Shown: positions 43,620 to 52,412, counted from the first letter of the stretch. The stretch is 64,000 nucleotides of DNA from Caulobacter sp. Root343 (GCF_001425745.1 NZ_LMDF01000011.1:112260-176259); one strand, 5' to 3'. The notes: a model not told the origin generated them from the letters alone. Numbers and translations are program-made.

Positions 43620-44056
43620 GGGATAAGCGAATAGGCCGCCCGATCCGCTTCACTCCAGTGCGGCAGGATCCGGTCGAGATTGAGCTCGATCCAGTCGGCC
43701 AGGCCGCGCACCCGCTCGGCCACCTCCACGCCTGTCGGCGTAAGGCTGTATTCCACGTGCGGCGGCACGACCTGGAACGCCACGCGCTTGACGAAACCGT
43801 CGCCCTCCAGCTGCTGCAGGGTCTGGGCCAGCATCCGCTCGCTGACGCCGCCGATACGTCGTCGCAAGGCGCTGAACCGGCAGGTTCGCGTCTCCAGCGC
43901 CATCAGCACCAGCACGCCCCAGCGGCTGGTGACGTGGTTGAGCACCTGGCGTGACGGACAGCCGGCGGCCATCAGGTCGCCGCGCTCCACCCGTTCGGAA
44001 AGCGCGATCGGCGGCGCGGCGGCGATTTCGAGATCTTCTTCCATACTTACATTCAT
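43616..44056 (-). CDS. HxlR-family redox-type regulator (QorR-like)
   Basis: 146 residues (an ATG at 44044 would give 142). A winged helix-turn-helix of the HxlR/DUF24 family: CPSRQVLNHVTSRWGVLVLM, RTCRFSALRRRIGGVSERML and HVEYSLTPTGVEVAERVRGL. C33 is at the conserved position used as the thiol sensor by relatives such as HypR and QorR; a second Cys is C59. It is divergent from a QorB-like quinone reductase, the arrangement seen for ytfH/qorB and qorR/qor2, so control of that gene by disulfide or quinone stress is likely. Confidence 0.88.
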   Translation of the reverse strand: MNVSMEEDLEIAAAPPIALSERVERGDLMAAGCPSRQVLNHVTSRWGVLVLMALETRTCRFSALRRRIGGVSERMLAQTLQQLEGDGFVKRVAFQVVPPHVEYSLTPTGVEVAERVRGLADWIELNLDRILPHWSEADRAAYSLIP

Positions 44057-44078
44057 GTACGTACTTACGAAAAGTAAG
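44044..44078. promoter_or_regulatory. HxlR operator candidate between regulator and quinone reductase
   Basis: TACTTAC occurs twice on the plus strand (44044-44050 and 44062-44068), 18 bases apart. The second copy forms an inverted repeat CTTAC-GAAAA-GTAAG (44064-44078). It overlaps the 5' end of the HxlR gene and lies 41 bases or more before the reductase start. This spacing suits HxlR dimers that repress both directions. Confidence 0.55.
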
Positions 44079-44118
44079 CAAGAGCCCTAGATCGCATCCG
44101 TCATCACGGAGAACGATC

Positions 44119-44973
44119 ATGACCATCGCCATCACGGGCGCGACCGGCCAGTTGGGCCGCCTCGTCATCGAGAAGCTGAAGGCTCGCGTCCCCGCCGGCG
44201 AGATCATCGCCCTGGCGCGCGATCCGGCCAAGGCGGCCGACCTGGGCGTCACGGTTCGAACGGCCGACTACGGCGATCCCGATACCCTGGCGGCCGCGTT
44301 GCGCGGCGTCGACACGCTGTTGCTGATCTCGGGCAACGCGGTCGGCCAGCGTGTCCCGCAGCATCGCAACGTGATCGAGGCCGCCAAGGCCGCCGGCGTC
44401 AAGCGCATCGTCTATACCAGCGTCCTGCGCGCCGACACCTCGCCCCTGGCGCTCGCCGAGGAGCACAAGGCCACCGAGGAACTGATCGAGGCCTCGGGCC
44501 TGACCTACGCCTTCCTGCGCAACGGCTGGTACACCGAGAACTACACCGGCGCCCTGCCGGGCGCGATCGCGGCGGGCGCGCTGATCGGCGCCTCCGGCCA
44601 GGGCCGGATCTCCGCCGCGACGCGCGAGGACTACGCCGAGGCCGCCGCCGTCGTGTTGGCCACGCCGGACCAGGAGAACCGGATCTACGAACTGGCCGGC
44701 GACACGGCCTTCACCGGCGCGGACCTGGCCGCCGAGGTGTCGCGCCAGGCCGGCGAGACCCTGCCCTATAACGACCTGCCCGAGGCCGAATACGCGCGGA
44801 TCCTGGAGAGCTTCGGCCTGCCCGGTCCGTACGCGGCGATTATCGCCCAGTCGGACGCCTCCGCCGCCCGCGGCGCGCTGTTCGACGACGGCCGCCAGCT
44901 GTCGACCCTGATCGGTCGCCCGACCGCGCCGCTGTCGACGGTGGTGGCGGCGGCGCTGAAGGCCGCGACCTAA
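44119..44973 (+). CDS. qorB: NAD(P)H:quinone oxidoreductase, QorB/NmrA-like
   Basis: 284 residues from the ATG at 44119 (E. coli QorB is 286). MTIAITGATGQLGRLVIEKL is the NADPH loop. LRNGWYTENYTGALPGAIAA and ISAATREDYAEAAAVVLATP are characteristic of QorB. It reduces quinones using NADPH, protecting against redox cycling. It is divergent from an HxlR-family gene, with an operator-like repeat between them. The symbol follows the match in length, motifs and neighbour. Confidence 0.85.
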   Translation: MTIAITGATGQLGRLVIEKLKARVPAGEIIALARDPAKAADLGVTVRTADYGDPDTLAAALRGVDTLLLISGNAVGQRVPQHRNVIEAAKAAGVKRIVYTSVLRADTSPLALAEEHKATEELIEASGLTYAFLRNGWYTENYTGALPGAIAAGALIGASGQGRISAATREDYAEAAAVVLATPDQENRIYELAGDTAFTGADLAAEVSRQAGETLPYNDLPEAEYARILESFGLPGPYAAIIAQSDASAARGALFDDGRQLSTLIGRPTAPLSTVVAAALKAAT

Positions 44974-45043
44974 GCGCGACGAAGCTGTGGGCGGCGGGAG
45001 AAACCCTCTCGCCAAGCCCGCCCGGCTTTGCCAAGCACCGGGG

Positions 45044-45523
45044 ATGAACCTCGTCGGCTATTATCGCGTGCCCCCGGTGCGCGGCGTCTTCTTCAGCCCC
45101 GCCCAGGAGGAGCGCCTGCTGCTGATGGGCTGCCAGGAGGTGTTCAGCGACCGCTGCCTGCCGGCCGGCGTGGTCCGGCCGGGCCTGGATCGCGCCTTGG
45201 CCGCGCTGGAGGACGGCGGGACCCTGGCCGTGCTCAGCCTGCACGCCCTGGCGGGCACGATGGTCGACCTGCTGGAGGTAGCGCGGGGACTAAAGGCGCG
45301 CGGCCTGCATCTGGTGGTGGCCCAGCCGGAGATCGACACCCGCGCCGACGCCGCCTTCTTCGAGGCCTGCCAGACGCTGGCCAGCTTCAACGGCGAACGG
45401 GCCCTGGTCCGGGCGGCCGAGGCGTCGCTGGTCGCCAACGGCGTCCGAGGCGGCGGCCTGCAAGGGCTGAAGGCGGCGGCGACGCCGGAACCCGACGCGC
45501 CGCCGTCCTCGGAGGACGACTAG
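45044..45523 (+). CDS. Serine-recombinase-like protein with degenerate active site
   Basis: 159 residues from the ATG at 45044. It follows the resolvase catalytic-domain plan end to end: [82 protein letters not shown]. In gamma-delta resolvase numbering R8 and R45 are present. The nucleophile S10 is P10 and the D67-R68-L-G-R71 cluster reads H67-A-L-A-G71, so strand cleavage is impossible. No DNA-binding domain follows; the tail is short and acidic. The frame is intact, so the protein is probably repurposed. It ends against the convergent ABC permease gene. Confidence 0.75.
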   Translation: MNLVGYYRVPPVRGVFFSPAQEERLLLMGCQEVFSDRCLPAGVVRPGLDRALAALEDGGTLAVLSLHALAGTMVDLLEVARGLKARGLHLVVAQPEIDTRADAAFFEACQTLASFNGERALVRAAEASLVANGVRGGGLQGLKAAATPEPDAPPSSEDD

Positions 45524-46281
45524 ACCTTCAGCCGGTAGCCCGTCTTGAAGATCCACGCGACGGCGGTCAGGCAGACGGCCAGGAACACGGCGGTCATGCC
45601 CAGGCTGACGCCGACGCCCACGTCGGAGCGGCCGTAGAAGCTCCAGCGGAAGCCGCTGATCAGATAGACCACCGGGTTGAACAGGGTGATCTTCTGCCAG
45701 ATCGGCGGCAGCATCTTGATCGAGTAGAAGCTGCCGCCCAGGAAGGTCAGCGGCGTCACCACCAGCAGGGGGACGATCTGCAGCTTCTGGAAGTCGTCGG
45801 CCCAGACCCCGATGATGAAGCCGAACAGGCTGAAGGTGATCGAGGTCAAAACCAGGAACAGCAGCATCACGAACGGATGGGCGATCTCGAACGGCACGAA
45901 GATCCGGGCCGTGGCCAGGATCAGCAGGCCCAGGCAGATCGACTTGGTCGCCGCCGCCCCGACATAGCCGGTCACCGCCTCGATCCAGGCCACGGGGGCC
46001 GAGAGCAGCTCGTAGATCGTGCCGGCCCACTTGGGCATGTAGATGCCGAACGAGGCGTTGGAGATGCTCTCGCCCAGCAGCGACAGCATGATCAGGCCCG
46101 GCACGATGAAGGCGCCGTAGCTGACCCCGTCGATGGCCTGCATGCGCGAGCCGATCGCCGAGCCGAACACCACGAAATAGAGGCTGGTCGACAGCACCGG
46201 CGAGACGACGCTCTGGGCCAGGGTGCGGAACCAGCGCGCCATCTCGAAGCGGTAGATGGCCTTGATCGCGAACAGGTTCAT
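45520..46281 (-). CDS. ABC-2 type exporter permease (YadH-like)
   Basis: 253 residues with six membrane helices. The conserved ABC-2 region is [20 protein letters not shown], followed by [20 protein letters not shown] near the C-terminus. YadH-type permeases pair with the ATPase encoded just upstream (ATGA overlap). The cargo of this transporter in proteobacteria is uncertain; drugs or lipid-linked polysaccharide have been suggested. The stop interleaves with the stop of the convergent recombinase-like gene. Confidence 0.92.
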   Translation of the reverse strand: MNLFAIKAIYRFEMARWFRTLAQSVVSPVLSTSLYFVVFGSAIGSRMQAIDGVSYGAFIVPGLIMLSLLGESISNASFGIYMPKWAGTIYELLSAPVAWIEAVTGYVGAAATKSICLGLLILATARIFVPFEIAHPFVMLLFLVLTSITFSLFGFIIGVWADDFQKLQIVPLLVVTPLTFLGGSFYSIKMLPPIWQKITLFNPVVYLISGFRWSFYGRSDVGVGVSLGMTAVFLAVCLTAVAWIFKTGYRLKV

Positions 46282-47204
46282 TGCGGGGCCCTCACCAGGC
46301 TGACGAAGATGTCCTCCAGCGAGCTCTGGTCGGTCTTCAGGTCCTTGAATTCGACGCCGTGCTCGGCGAGGCGCTTGAGGAGGTCGGCGATGCCGGTGTC
46401 CTCGGCCTGGGCGTCGAAGGTGTAGACGAGGTCGGCGCCGTCATTGGCCAGGCTCAGCGACGGCTGGTTCAGGCCGGCCGGCAGGGCCGTCAGCGGCTCG
46501 CGCAGGTGCACGGTCAGCTGCTTCTTGCCCAGCTTGCGCATCAGGACCGACTTGTCCTCGACCAGGATGATCTCGCCCTTGTTGATCACCCCGATCCGGT
46601 CGGCCATCTCCTCGGCCTCCTCGATATAGTGGGTGGTCAGGATGATGGTGACGCCGTTCGCGCGGAGCTGGCGGACCATCTCCCACATGTCGCGGCGCAG
46701 CTCGACGTCGACGCCGGCGGTCGGCTCGTCCAGGAAGAGGATGGTCGGCTCGTGGCTCAGGGCCTTGGCGATCATCACCCGGCGCTTCATGCCGCCGGAC
46801 AGGGCCATGATCTTGCTGTCCTTCTTGTCCCACAAGGACAGGTCGCGAAGGATCTTCTCGATCAGGGCGTCGTTGGCCGGCTTGCCGAACAGGCCGCGCG
46901 AGAAGCGCACCGTGGCCCAGACGGTCTCGAAGGCGTCGGTGTGCAGCTCCTGCGGCACCAAGCCGATCTTGGTCCGGGCGGCGCGATAGTCGCGCACCAC
47001 GTCGTGGCCGTCGGCCAGGATCGTGCCCTGGCTAGGATTGACGATGCCGCAGATGATGCTGATCAGCGTGGTCTTGCCCGCCCCGTTCGGGCCCAGCAAC
47101 GCGAAGATCTCGCCCTGCTTGATGTCGAGGTCGATCGTCTTCAGGGCCTGGTGGCCCGACGCATAGGTCTTGGTCAGACCCTTCACCGAAATGATGGAGG
47201 TCAC
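46278..47204 (-). CDS. ABC exporter ATP-binding protein (YadG-like)
   Basis: 308 residues. Walker [12 protein letters not shown], signature [15 protein letters not shown], Walker [14 protein letters not shown] and the H-loop [11 protein letters not shown] are all present. The C-terminal 80 residues ([20 protein letters not shown] onward) are the accessory domain of DrrA/YadG-type exporters. Couples ATP hydrolysis to the permease at 45520. The start follows GGGAGAGCG. Confidence 0.94.
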   Translation of the reverse strand: MTSIISVKGLTKTYASGHQALKTIDLDIKQGEIFALLGPNGAGKTTLISIICGIVNPSQGTILADGHDVVRDYRAARTKIGLVPQELHTDAFETVWATVRFSRGLFGKPANDALIEKILRDLSLWDKKDSKIMALSGGMKRRVMIAKALSHEPTILFLDEPTAGVDVELRRDMWEMVRQLRANGVTIILTTHYIEEAEEMADRIGVINKGEIILVEDKSVLMRKLGKKQLTVHLREPLTALPAGLNQPSLSLANDGADLVYTFDAQAEDTGIADLLKRLAEHGVEFKDLKTDQSSLEDIFVSLVRAPQ

Positions 47205-47333
47205 GCGCTCTCCCCTAGGCGCGATGTCGAGGCATCGCGCGTCCTCTGCAGAAACATGGCTTATTCGCGCCTCAAATGGTGTGGTTCAGCCGGGATAACA
47301 GGGGCGTGGCGCGAACTTGTCAGCAGAGGGCCG

Positions 47334-47795
47334 TCAGGTGGGGACCTTGCGCACCTTCAGCACCGCGCCGTCGACCCCGATCACGACCACCTCCTGGCTG
47401 ATCGCCGGGATCGGCTCCTCGGTCTCGGCGGCCCAGTCCTTGCCGTCGACGAACACCCGGCCCCGGCCCTGCTCGAAGGTCGAGAGCACCTGGCCGCGCT
47501 GGCCGATCAGGCGCTGAAGCGGATCGTTGAGATCGGGACTGTTCGGCTCCAGCACCGGCCGCAGGAAGCGCCGCGCCAGATAGGTGGTGGCGATGGTCAG
47601 GACCGCGAACAGGCCTAGCTCGATCACCAGGCCCGGATGCAGCGCCTGGGCGACCAGGGCGACGATGAAGGCGCTGGCGGCCGGCCATAGCAGCCAGCCG
47701 CTGCCCGTGCCGACCTCGATGGCCAGAAACAGGGCCGCGACCGCCAGCCACAGCCAGAGCGGATGCATCGCGTAGAAGCCTCCCAGGGCGTCCAT
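47334..47795 (-). CDS. NfeD-family membrane protein
   Basis: 153 residues. Three or four membrane helices (LWLWLAVAALFLAIEVGTGS, AASAFIVALVAQALHPGLVI, LGLFAVLTIATTYLAR), then a soluble OB-fold domain (LIGQRGQVLSTFEQGRGRVF, VVVIGVDGAVLKVRKV). NfeD proteins are encoded next to stomatin/SPFH proteins; here the SPFH gene is directly upstream with 3 bases between. The pair is thought to act in membrane-domain organisation or quality control. The protease domain of longer NfeD forms is absent. Confidence 0.9.
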   Translation of the reverse strand: MDALGGFYAMHPLWLWLAVAALFLAIEVGTGSGWLLWPAASAFIVALVAQALHPGLVIELGLFAVLTIATTYLARRFLRPVLEPNSPDLNDPLQRLIGQRGQVLSTFEQGRGRVFVDGKDWAAETEEPIPAISQEVVVIGVDGAVLKVRKVPT

Positions 47796-47798
47796 GGA

Positions 47799-48761
47799 TC
47801 AGGCTCCGCGCTTGCCGCCGGTCGGCGTGCTGGTTGTCGCGGCGCGCTGCGTGTCAGAGCCGAGGCTCTTGATCAGCTCGCTGACGCCGGCGACCGTTCC
47901 GGTCAGGCCGGCGAAGTCGGCGGGCACGATCACGGTCTTCTGCTGCGGGCTGCGGGCCAGCTCGCCAAACGCCTCGACGTATTTCTGGGCGATGAAGTAG
48001 TTGATCGCGTTGACGTCGCCCTTCGAAATGGCCTCCGAGACGAAGGCGGTCGCCTTGGCCTCGGCCTCGGCTTCCCGCTCGCGGGCCTCGGCGTCGCGGA
48101 AGGCGGCCTCGCGGCGGCCCTCGGCCTGCAGGATGGCCGACTGCTTCTGGCCCTCGGCGCGGGCGATCTGCGACTGCTTCTCGCCCTCGGCCTCGGTGAC
48201 CACCGCGCGCTTCTCGCGCTCGGCCTTCATCTGACGGGCCATGGCGTTGGTGATGTCCGGCGGCGGCGTCAGGTCCTTGATCTCGATCCGCGCCACCTTC
48301 ACGCCCCAGGGGCCGGTGGCGTGGTCGATGGTCGACAGCAGCCGGGTGTTGATGGCGTCCCGCTGGCTCAGCACCTCGTCCAGCTCCATCGAGCCCACGA
48401 CGGTGCGCAGGTTGGTCTGGGCCAGCTGGGTGATGGCGTAGATCAGGTTGTCGACGCGATAGGCGGCCGCGGCGGCGTCCATCACCTGGATGAAGACGAT
48501 CGCGTCGACCTTCACCGACACGTTGTCCTTGGTGATGACCTCCTGCTGCGGGACGTCCAGCACCTGTTCCATCATGTTGACCCGCCGGCCGATCGTCTCG
48601 ACGAACGGGGTCAGGATGCTGATGCCGGGCTTCAGGGTCCGGGTGTAGCGGCCGAACCGCTCGACGGTGAATTCGCGCCCCTGAGGCACGATCTTGATCA
48701 CACTGATCACCAGCACGAAGGCCAGGATCAGCAGCACCAGAACGACGATCGACGTACCCAA
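47799..48761 (-). CDS. SPFH/band 7 (stomatin, QmcA-like) membrane protein
   Basis: 320 residues. A single N-terminal membrane helix (IVVLVLLILAFVLVISVIKI) is followed by the SPFH domain: VPQGREFTVERFGRYTRTLK, DNVSVKVDAIVFIQVMDAAA and LNTRLLSTID-like region. A long Ala/Glu/Arg coiled coil (QKQSAILQAEGRREAAFRDA) drives oligomerisation. The C-terminal tail (SPQQKTVIVPADFAGLTGTV) is of the QmcA/HflK-like group. It forms large membrane assemblies and partners with NfeD. Confidence 0.93.
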   Translation of the reverse strand: MGTSIVVLVLLILAFVLVISVIKIVPQGREFTVERFGRYTRTLKPGISILTPFVETIGRRVNMMEQVLDVPQQEVITKDNVSVKVDAIVFIQVMDAAAAAYRVDNLIYAITQLAQTNLRTVVGSMELDEVLSQRDAINTRLLSTIDHATGPWGVKVARIEIKDLTPPPDITNAMARQMKAEREKRAVVTEAEGEKQSQIARAEGQKQSAILQAEGRREAAFRDAEAREREAEAEAKATAFVSEAISKGDVNAINYFIAQKYVEAFGELARSPQQKTVIVPADFAGLTGTVAGVSELIKSLGSDTQRAATTSTPTGGKRGA

Positions 48762-48794
48762 GACGCCCTCCCCTCACAAACCTTGTGGTTGAGG

Positions 48795-49253
48795 TTAGCG
48801 CGCCCCTTCGCCTTCCGCCACGGAATCCGGCGCCGGATCGGCATGGCGGGCCGGACGCATCGACTGCGACAGCTTCCGGGCCAGGGCCTGGCCCTTGCGC
48901 GCGGCCTGCTGCTCGGCCTTGTGGCTGGACTCGTCACAGATCGGATATTCGCTGCGGCGGGCGGCGAAGCCGGTGTTGAACCGCTCGCGCAGCTGGACGT
49001 CGAAGGCCTGGTCGGCCTGTTCGACCTCGGTCAGCCGCACCATGCGGGCGCGCCAGTACTGGTCGCCCTCGCCTTCGCAGGCCTGGCGCAGGGCATGGCT
49101 CTCGCCCAGCGTATAGGCGAGGTCCAGCAGGCGCTGGCGCTCGCCGGCGTCCCGCTCCTGGGCCAAGGCCACGGGGGCCCAAGCCACAGAGACCAGGACG
49201 GAAGAGGCGACGAGGGCGGCCAGGGCGACGCCGATGGGGAACGGACGCGACAT
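48795..49253 (-). CDS. TIGR02301-type secreted protein of unknown function
   Basis: 152 residues. The signal peptide runs to about VALA-QE (residue 31). The mature region RQRLLDLAYTLGESHALRQA, CEGEGDQYWRARMVRLTEVE and FNTGFAARRSEYPICDESSH with two Cys fits the alphaproteobacterial family I know as TIGR02301. The C-terminus is disordered. Probably periplasmic; no biochemical function is known. Same strand as the SPFH/NfeD pair, 33 bases upstream, so possibly the same transcript. Confidence 0.8.
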   Translation of the reverse strand: MSRPFPIGVALAALVASSVLVSVAWAPVALAQERDAGERQRLLDLAYTLGESHALRQACEGEGDQYWRARMVRLTEVEQADQAFDVQLRERFNTGFAARRSEYPICDESSHKAEQQAARKGQALARKLSQSMRPARHADPAPDSVAEGEGAR

Positions 49254-49430
49254 GGCGCTGTTATCGCCAAAGCCCGCCGCCCTGTCACGGCCCCGCGCCC
49301 AACGGGCGAGCGGCGGCGCTGGAAGCTTGGGGATAAAATGTCTCCCGGTGTCAAAAAAGCGTGGACGATAAAGGCCTTGCGATCACCACGGATCGGGCGT
49401 TCCCTGTGGATACTGCAAGGAGGTCTGCTC

Positions 49431-49640
49431 ATGACTGAGGTGCATTACGGCGTTGTGCGCGTCGGTGATCGCTGGTCCATCATCGGCGACAACCTGCGCT
49501 TCGGCGCCTACGAGACGCGCGGCGAAGCGCGCGCGGCGGCCCGCCGCCTGGCCGAACATCCGGCTGGCTTGGGCCTGTCGGTGATGCTGCACGAACAGCA
49601 AGACGACTGGGTGCTGCCCCGTCCGATCGCGCTCAGCTGA
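49431..49640 (+). CDS. Small conserved-looking protein (69 residues)
   Basis: 69 residues from the ATG at 49431, with a strong AAGGAGG 8 bases upstream. Sequence pattern: HYGVVRVGDRWSIIGDNLRF, GAYETRGEARAAARRLAEHP, then a strand. This suggests a beta-beta-alpha-beta fold reminiscent of DUF2188-like domains. The much longer open frame from 47763 through this gene is an antisense artefact of the SPFH gene. Function unknown. Confidence 0.75.
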   Translation: MTEVHYGVVRVGDRWSIIGDNLRFGAYETRGEARAAARRLAEHPAGLGLSVMLHEQQDDWVLPRPIALS

Positions 49641-49643
49641 GGC

Positions 49644-50186
49644 TCAGCCCGCCTCCTCGAGCTCGTCGGGGCCGTACAGCCACGGCTTGACCACCCGCCA
49701 CACCTGCAGCACCGAGGCGACCGCGCCGACGATCGAGGCGACGACCTGGAACGCCTGCCAGACGAAGCTGACCAGCGGATCCTCACCCAGCATGGCGACC
49801 AGCGGATAGATCAGGTTGCTGACCGCGATGCGGAACTCGGCATAGGCGCGGGAGTATTCGACCGACGCGCCGGCCAGGGCGGCCATGACCACCACCGCCA
49901 GGACCGGGGCCCACAGCAGCGGCAGGATCAGTAGCAGGGCCAGGGCGGTGACCAGCGACTTGGTCGACAGGCCGACGTCCTTGGTCGCCGTGATCCCGAC
50001 GCCCGCCACCACCGCCAGGCCCAGCAGGGCGAAGGCGGCCGGCAGGGCCAGGTCGGCGGTGTCGGCCAGAGGCAGGCGGGCGGCGAACACCGCCAGCGAC
50101 ATGACCGCCAGGGTCACGACGAACCCGCCCAGCCAGAGCGCGCCATACTGGCTGAGCCGCCGCCGCAGATGCCGTCTCGCGATCAT
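49644..50186 (-). CDS. Membrane protein of unknown function
   Basis: 180 residues. A basic N-terminus (MIARRHLRRRLSQYG), then about four helices: ALWLGGFVVTLAVMSLAVFA, ALPAAFALLGLAVVAGVGIT, LVTALALLLILPLLWAPVLA and a C-terminal one (FVWQAFQVVASIVGAVASVL). The middle EYSRAYAEFRIAVSNLIYPL is amphipathic. No family recognised. It converges with the small gene at 49431, 3 bases apart, and diverges from the Crp-family regulator. Confidence 0.7.
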   Translation of the reverse strand: MIARRHLRRRLSQYGALWLGGFVVTLAVMSLAVFAARLPLADTADLALPAAFALLGLAVVAGVGITATKDVGLSTKSLVTALALLLILPLLWAPVLAVVVMAALAGASVEYSRAYAEFRIAVSNLIYPLVAMLGEDPLVSFVWQAFQVVASIVGAVASVLQVWRVVKPWLYGPDELEEAG

Positions 50187-50294
50187 CGCCGATCTCCCCT
50201 TCGTTTTGAGGGTGCTTCGGAAGACTCTCGCCGTCCACGGGAAACTAAGCCGTGCGCCGCGCGCTTAGACACACGAGCTTCACGGGAGATACGC

Positions 50295-51053
50295 ATGACC
50301 GTCTTCGCCCGCATCGTCCGCGGCGCCGCCGAAGGCGAGGGCGCGCCGTCCTATTCGGCCAACCGCCTGCTGGCCGCGCTGCGCCCGGACGCCCTGGCCG
50401 AACTCTCGCCCCACCTCGTTTTGGTCGACCTGCCCCAGGACGCGGTGCTGTTCGACGCCGGCGACGATGTCGAACACACCTACCTGCCCTGCGGCCCGAC
50501 CCAGGCCTCGCTGCTGGTCGTCACCTCGGACGGCCAGGAGATCGAGGCCGCCAGCATCGGCTTCGAGGGCGCGATCGGCGGTGTGGTCAGCGCCGGCTTC
50601 AAGCCCGCCTACGGCCGCGCCGTGGTGCGCGTGCCCGGGCGCGCCTACTGCATCGCCACGAGCCGGCTGGAGGAGGTCAAGACCCGCCACACCGCCGTGG
50701 GCGACCTGTTCGATCGCGCCGCCGACGTGTTCATCGCCCAGATGATGCAGGTGACCGCCTGCAACGCCCTGCATCCGATCGAGCAGCGCGCCTGCCGCTG
50801 GCTGCTGTTCGCCCACGACCGCTCGGGCGACGAGCCGATCCGCCTGACCCAGGAAACCCTGGCCCAGATGCTGGGCGTGCAGCGCACCACGATCAGCGCC
50901 GTGGCCCGCGCCCTGCAGGACGCCGGCATCATCCATATCGGCCGCGGCCGGGTGACGGTGCTGGACCGTCCCGGCCTGGAGAAACGGGCCTGCGAGTGCC
51001 ACGAAGCGGTCGAGGCCCACTTCCGCAAGGTGCTGCCGAAGGTCGCCGACTAG
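50295..51053 (+). CDS. Crp/Fnr-family transcriptional regulator
   Basis: 252 residues from the ATG at 50295, with GGGAG upstream. The N-terminal cyclic-nucleotide-binding-like barrel (LVDLPQDAVLFDAGDDVEHT, GAIGGVVSAGFKPAYGRAVV) lacks an obvious cAMP phosphate-binding motif. The C-terminal winged helix has PIRLTQETLAQMLGVQRTTI and the recognition helix SAVARALQDAG. There is no Fnr-type N-terminal Cys cluster. This subgroup is numerous in alphaproteobacteria and its ligands are mostly unknown. Confidence 0.9.
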   Translation: MTVFARIVRGAAEGEGAPSYSANRLLAALRPDALAELSPHLVLVDLPQDAVLFDAGDDVEHTYLPCGPTQASLLVVTSDGQEIEAASIGFEGAIGGVVSAGFKPAYGRAVVRVPGRAYCIATSRLEEVKTRHTAVGDLFDRAADVFIAQMMQVTACNALHPIEQRACRWLLFAHDRSGDEPIRLTQETLAQMLGVQRTTISAVARALQDAGIIHIGRGRVTVLDRPGLEKRACECHEAVEAHFRKVLPKVAD

Positions 51054-52015
51054 AGACGGTAGGCGTTGGCCCTGGCCAGCGCCCCCTCCGCCTCGGCCAC
51101 CAGCCGCGCGACGATCTCGCCGGCCGGCAGGATCTCGCGGACGCCGCCGGCGCTCTGGCCCATGGCGAAGCAGGATCTGGCCGGATCCAGCCCCTCGACC
51201 TGGCCGCCGATGCCGCCCATGGCCCCGGCCTGGATCGAGACCAAGGCTTGCCCGGGGAACGGCTGGATGTCGGCCGGCCGGGCTTCCCAGTCGTCGACAT
51301 AGGCGTTCTTGCGCACCCGCATCGGCTTGCCCGAATAGCAGCGGGTGCGGACGGTGTCCTCGTCGGCGGCCTCGATCACCGCCTGGCGATAGGGCTCGCC
51401 CGCGTGGGCCTCAAAGCTGGCGATGAAGCGGGTGCCCATCCAGACGCCCTGGGCGCCCAGCGCCAAGGCCGCCGCCAGGCCACGACCGTCGTACAGGCCG
51501 CCAGCCGCGATGACCGGGATGCGCACCGCCTCCACGGCCTGGGCCACCAGGGGCAGGGTGCCGACCAGGCCCGTATGGCCGCCGCCCTCGCCGCCCTGGC
51601 AGATCACCGCGTCGCAGCCGGCCTGTTCGGCCTTGACCGCGTGCTTCACCGCCCCGCAGACAACCATGACCTTCAGGCCCGCCGCCTTGAGCCGTTCGAT
51701 GATCGACAGCGGCACGCCCAGGCCGGCGACGAAGGCCGAGGCGCCCTCGGCGATGATGACCTCGACGCTGGCGGTCAGGGCGTCGGGCGTGGCGGCCAGC
51801 AGGTCGACCCCGAACGGCTGGTCGGTCAGGCTTTTGACCTCGCGCATCTGGGCGCGGATGAAGTCCGGCGAGGTTCCGGCCATGCCCAGCACGCCGTAGC
51901 CGCCGGCCTTGGACACCGCCGCCGCCAGCGGCGCGTAGGACACTCCGCCCATGCCGGCCAGCAGGATCGGGTGCTCGATATGCAGAAGATCGCAGAGCGG
52001 CGTGCGCAGCCCCAT
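51050..52015 (-). CDS. Nitronate monooxygenase-family flavoprotein
   Basis: 321 residues. TPLCDLLHIEHPILLAGMGG starts the TIM barrel. QGGEGGGHTGLVGTLPLVAQ is the FMN region with the conserved His. RIPVIAAGGLYDGRGLAAAL and LALGAQGVWMGTRFIASFEA follow, then the C-terminal SGKPMRVRKNAYVDDWEARP. It is the second NMO-like gene in the window and of a different subgroup from the one at 7047. The stop overlaps the stop of the Crp-family gene by 4 bases. Substrate unknown. Confidence 0.9.
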   Translation of the reverse strand: MGLRTPLCDLLHIEHPILLAGMGGVSYAPLAAAVSKAGGYGVLGMAGTSPDFIRAQMREVKSLTDQPFGVDLLAATPDALTASVEVIIAEGASAFVAGLGVPLSIIERLKAAGLKVMVVCGAVKHAVKAEQAGCDAVICQGGEGGGHTGLVGTLPLVAQAVEAVRIPVIAAGGLYDGRGLAAALALGAQGVWMGTRFIASFEAHAGEPYRQAVIEAADEDTVRTRCYSGKPMRVRKNAYVDDWEARPADIQPFPGQALVSIQAGAMGGIGGQVEGLDPARSCFAMGQSAGGVREILPAGEIVARLVAEAEGALARANAYRL

Positions 52016-52091
52016 GGCCCTTCCTCCTCGTTTCCGGAAGGATGCCGGGCGCGCGTTCAGGCCCGCAAGCCTGCCGCGAGGTCAGTCGAGC

Positions 52092-52229
52092 TTAGCGGTG
52101 CTTCGCCAGCTCGGCCTCGACGTCCGCTTCGCAGGTCCAGAAGCAGCTGGCCATGGCCGTCAGGACCAGGGCGACCAGCATCATGAAGCCGCGGGGCGGG
52201 GCCAGGCTGACAACGTCTTGTGGCGTCAT
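52092..52229 (-). CDS. 45-residue membrane or lipid-anchored small protein
   Basis: Read on the minus strand from the ATG at 52229 to TAA at 52092: MTPQDVVSLAPPRGFMMLVA, then LVLTAMASCFWTCEADVEAE and LAKHR. A Shine-Dalgarno GAGGAA lies 8 bases upstream. The middle (about 15-30) is hydrophobic; A-S-C is lipobox-like but the flank is short, so a single membrane helix is equally likely. The two Cys are close together. It lies between the nitronate monooxygenase and site-2 protease genes on the same strand. No family recognised. Confidence 0.55.
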   Translation of the reverse strand: MTPQDVVSLAPPRGFMMLVALVLTAMASCFWTCEADVEAELAKHR

Positions 52230-52412
52230 CTGTTTGTTTCCTCGTCGGCGCCCGGATCTGATGTCCGGACTGCCGTAAGGAAAAGCTTCTCACCCCCAAA
52301 GCGGTTCCGCAAGAGGCTGTTTTAAATGGGTTTTTATTGGACTTCAGAGTCCAGGAAACGCACCGTTAGAAGATCGGGTATCCACCGCCGCCGCCGAGGA
52401 CGCCGCGGGAGG

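Noticed and set aside
45520-47204. A resistance island formed by the ABC exporter and the recombinase-like gene
   Set aside because: The ABC pair is a common core exporter, and the recombinase-like protein cannot recombine DNA. No target-site duplication or compositional break is evident.
47763-49640. A 625-codon plus-strand frame ending in the small gene at 49431
   Set aside because: Only the last 69 codons have a ribosome binding site and protein-like pattern; the rest is antisense to the SPFH gene.
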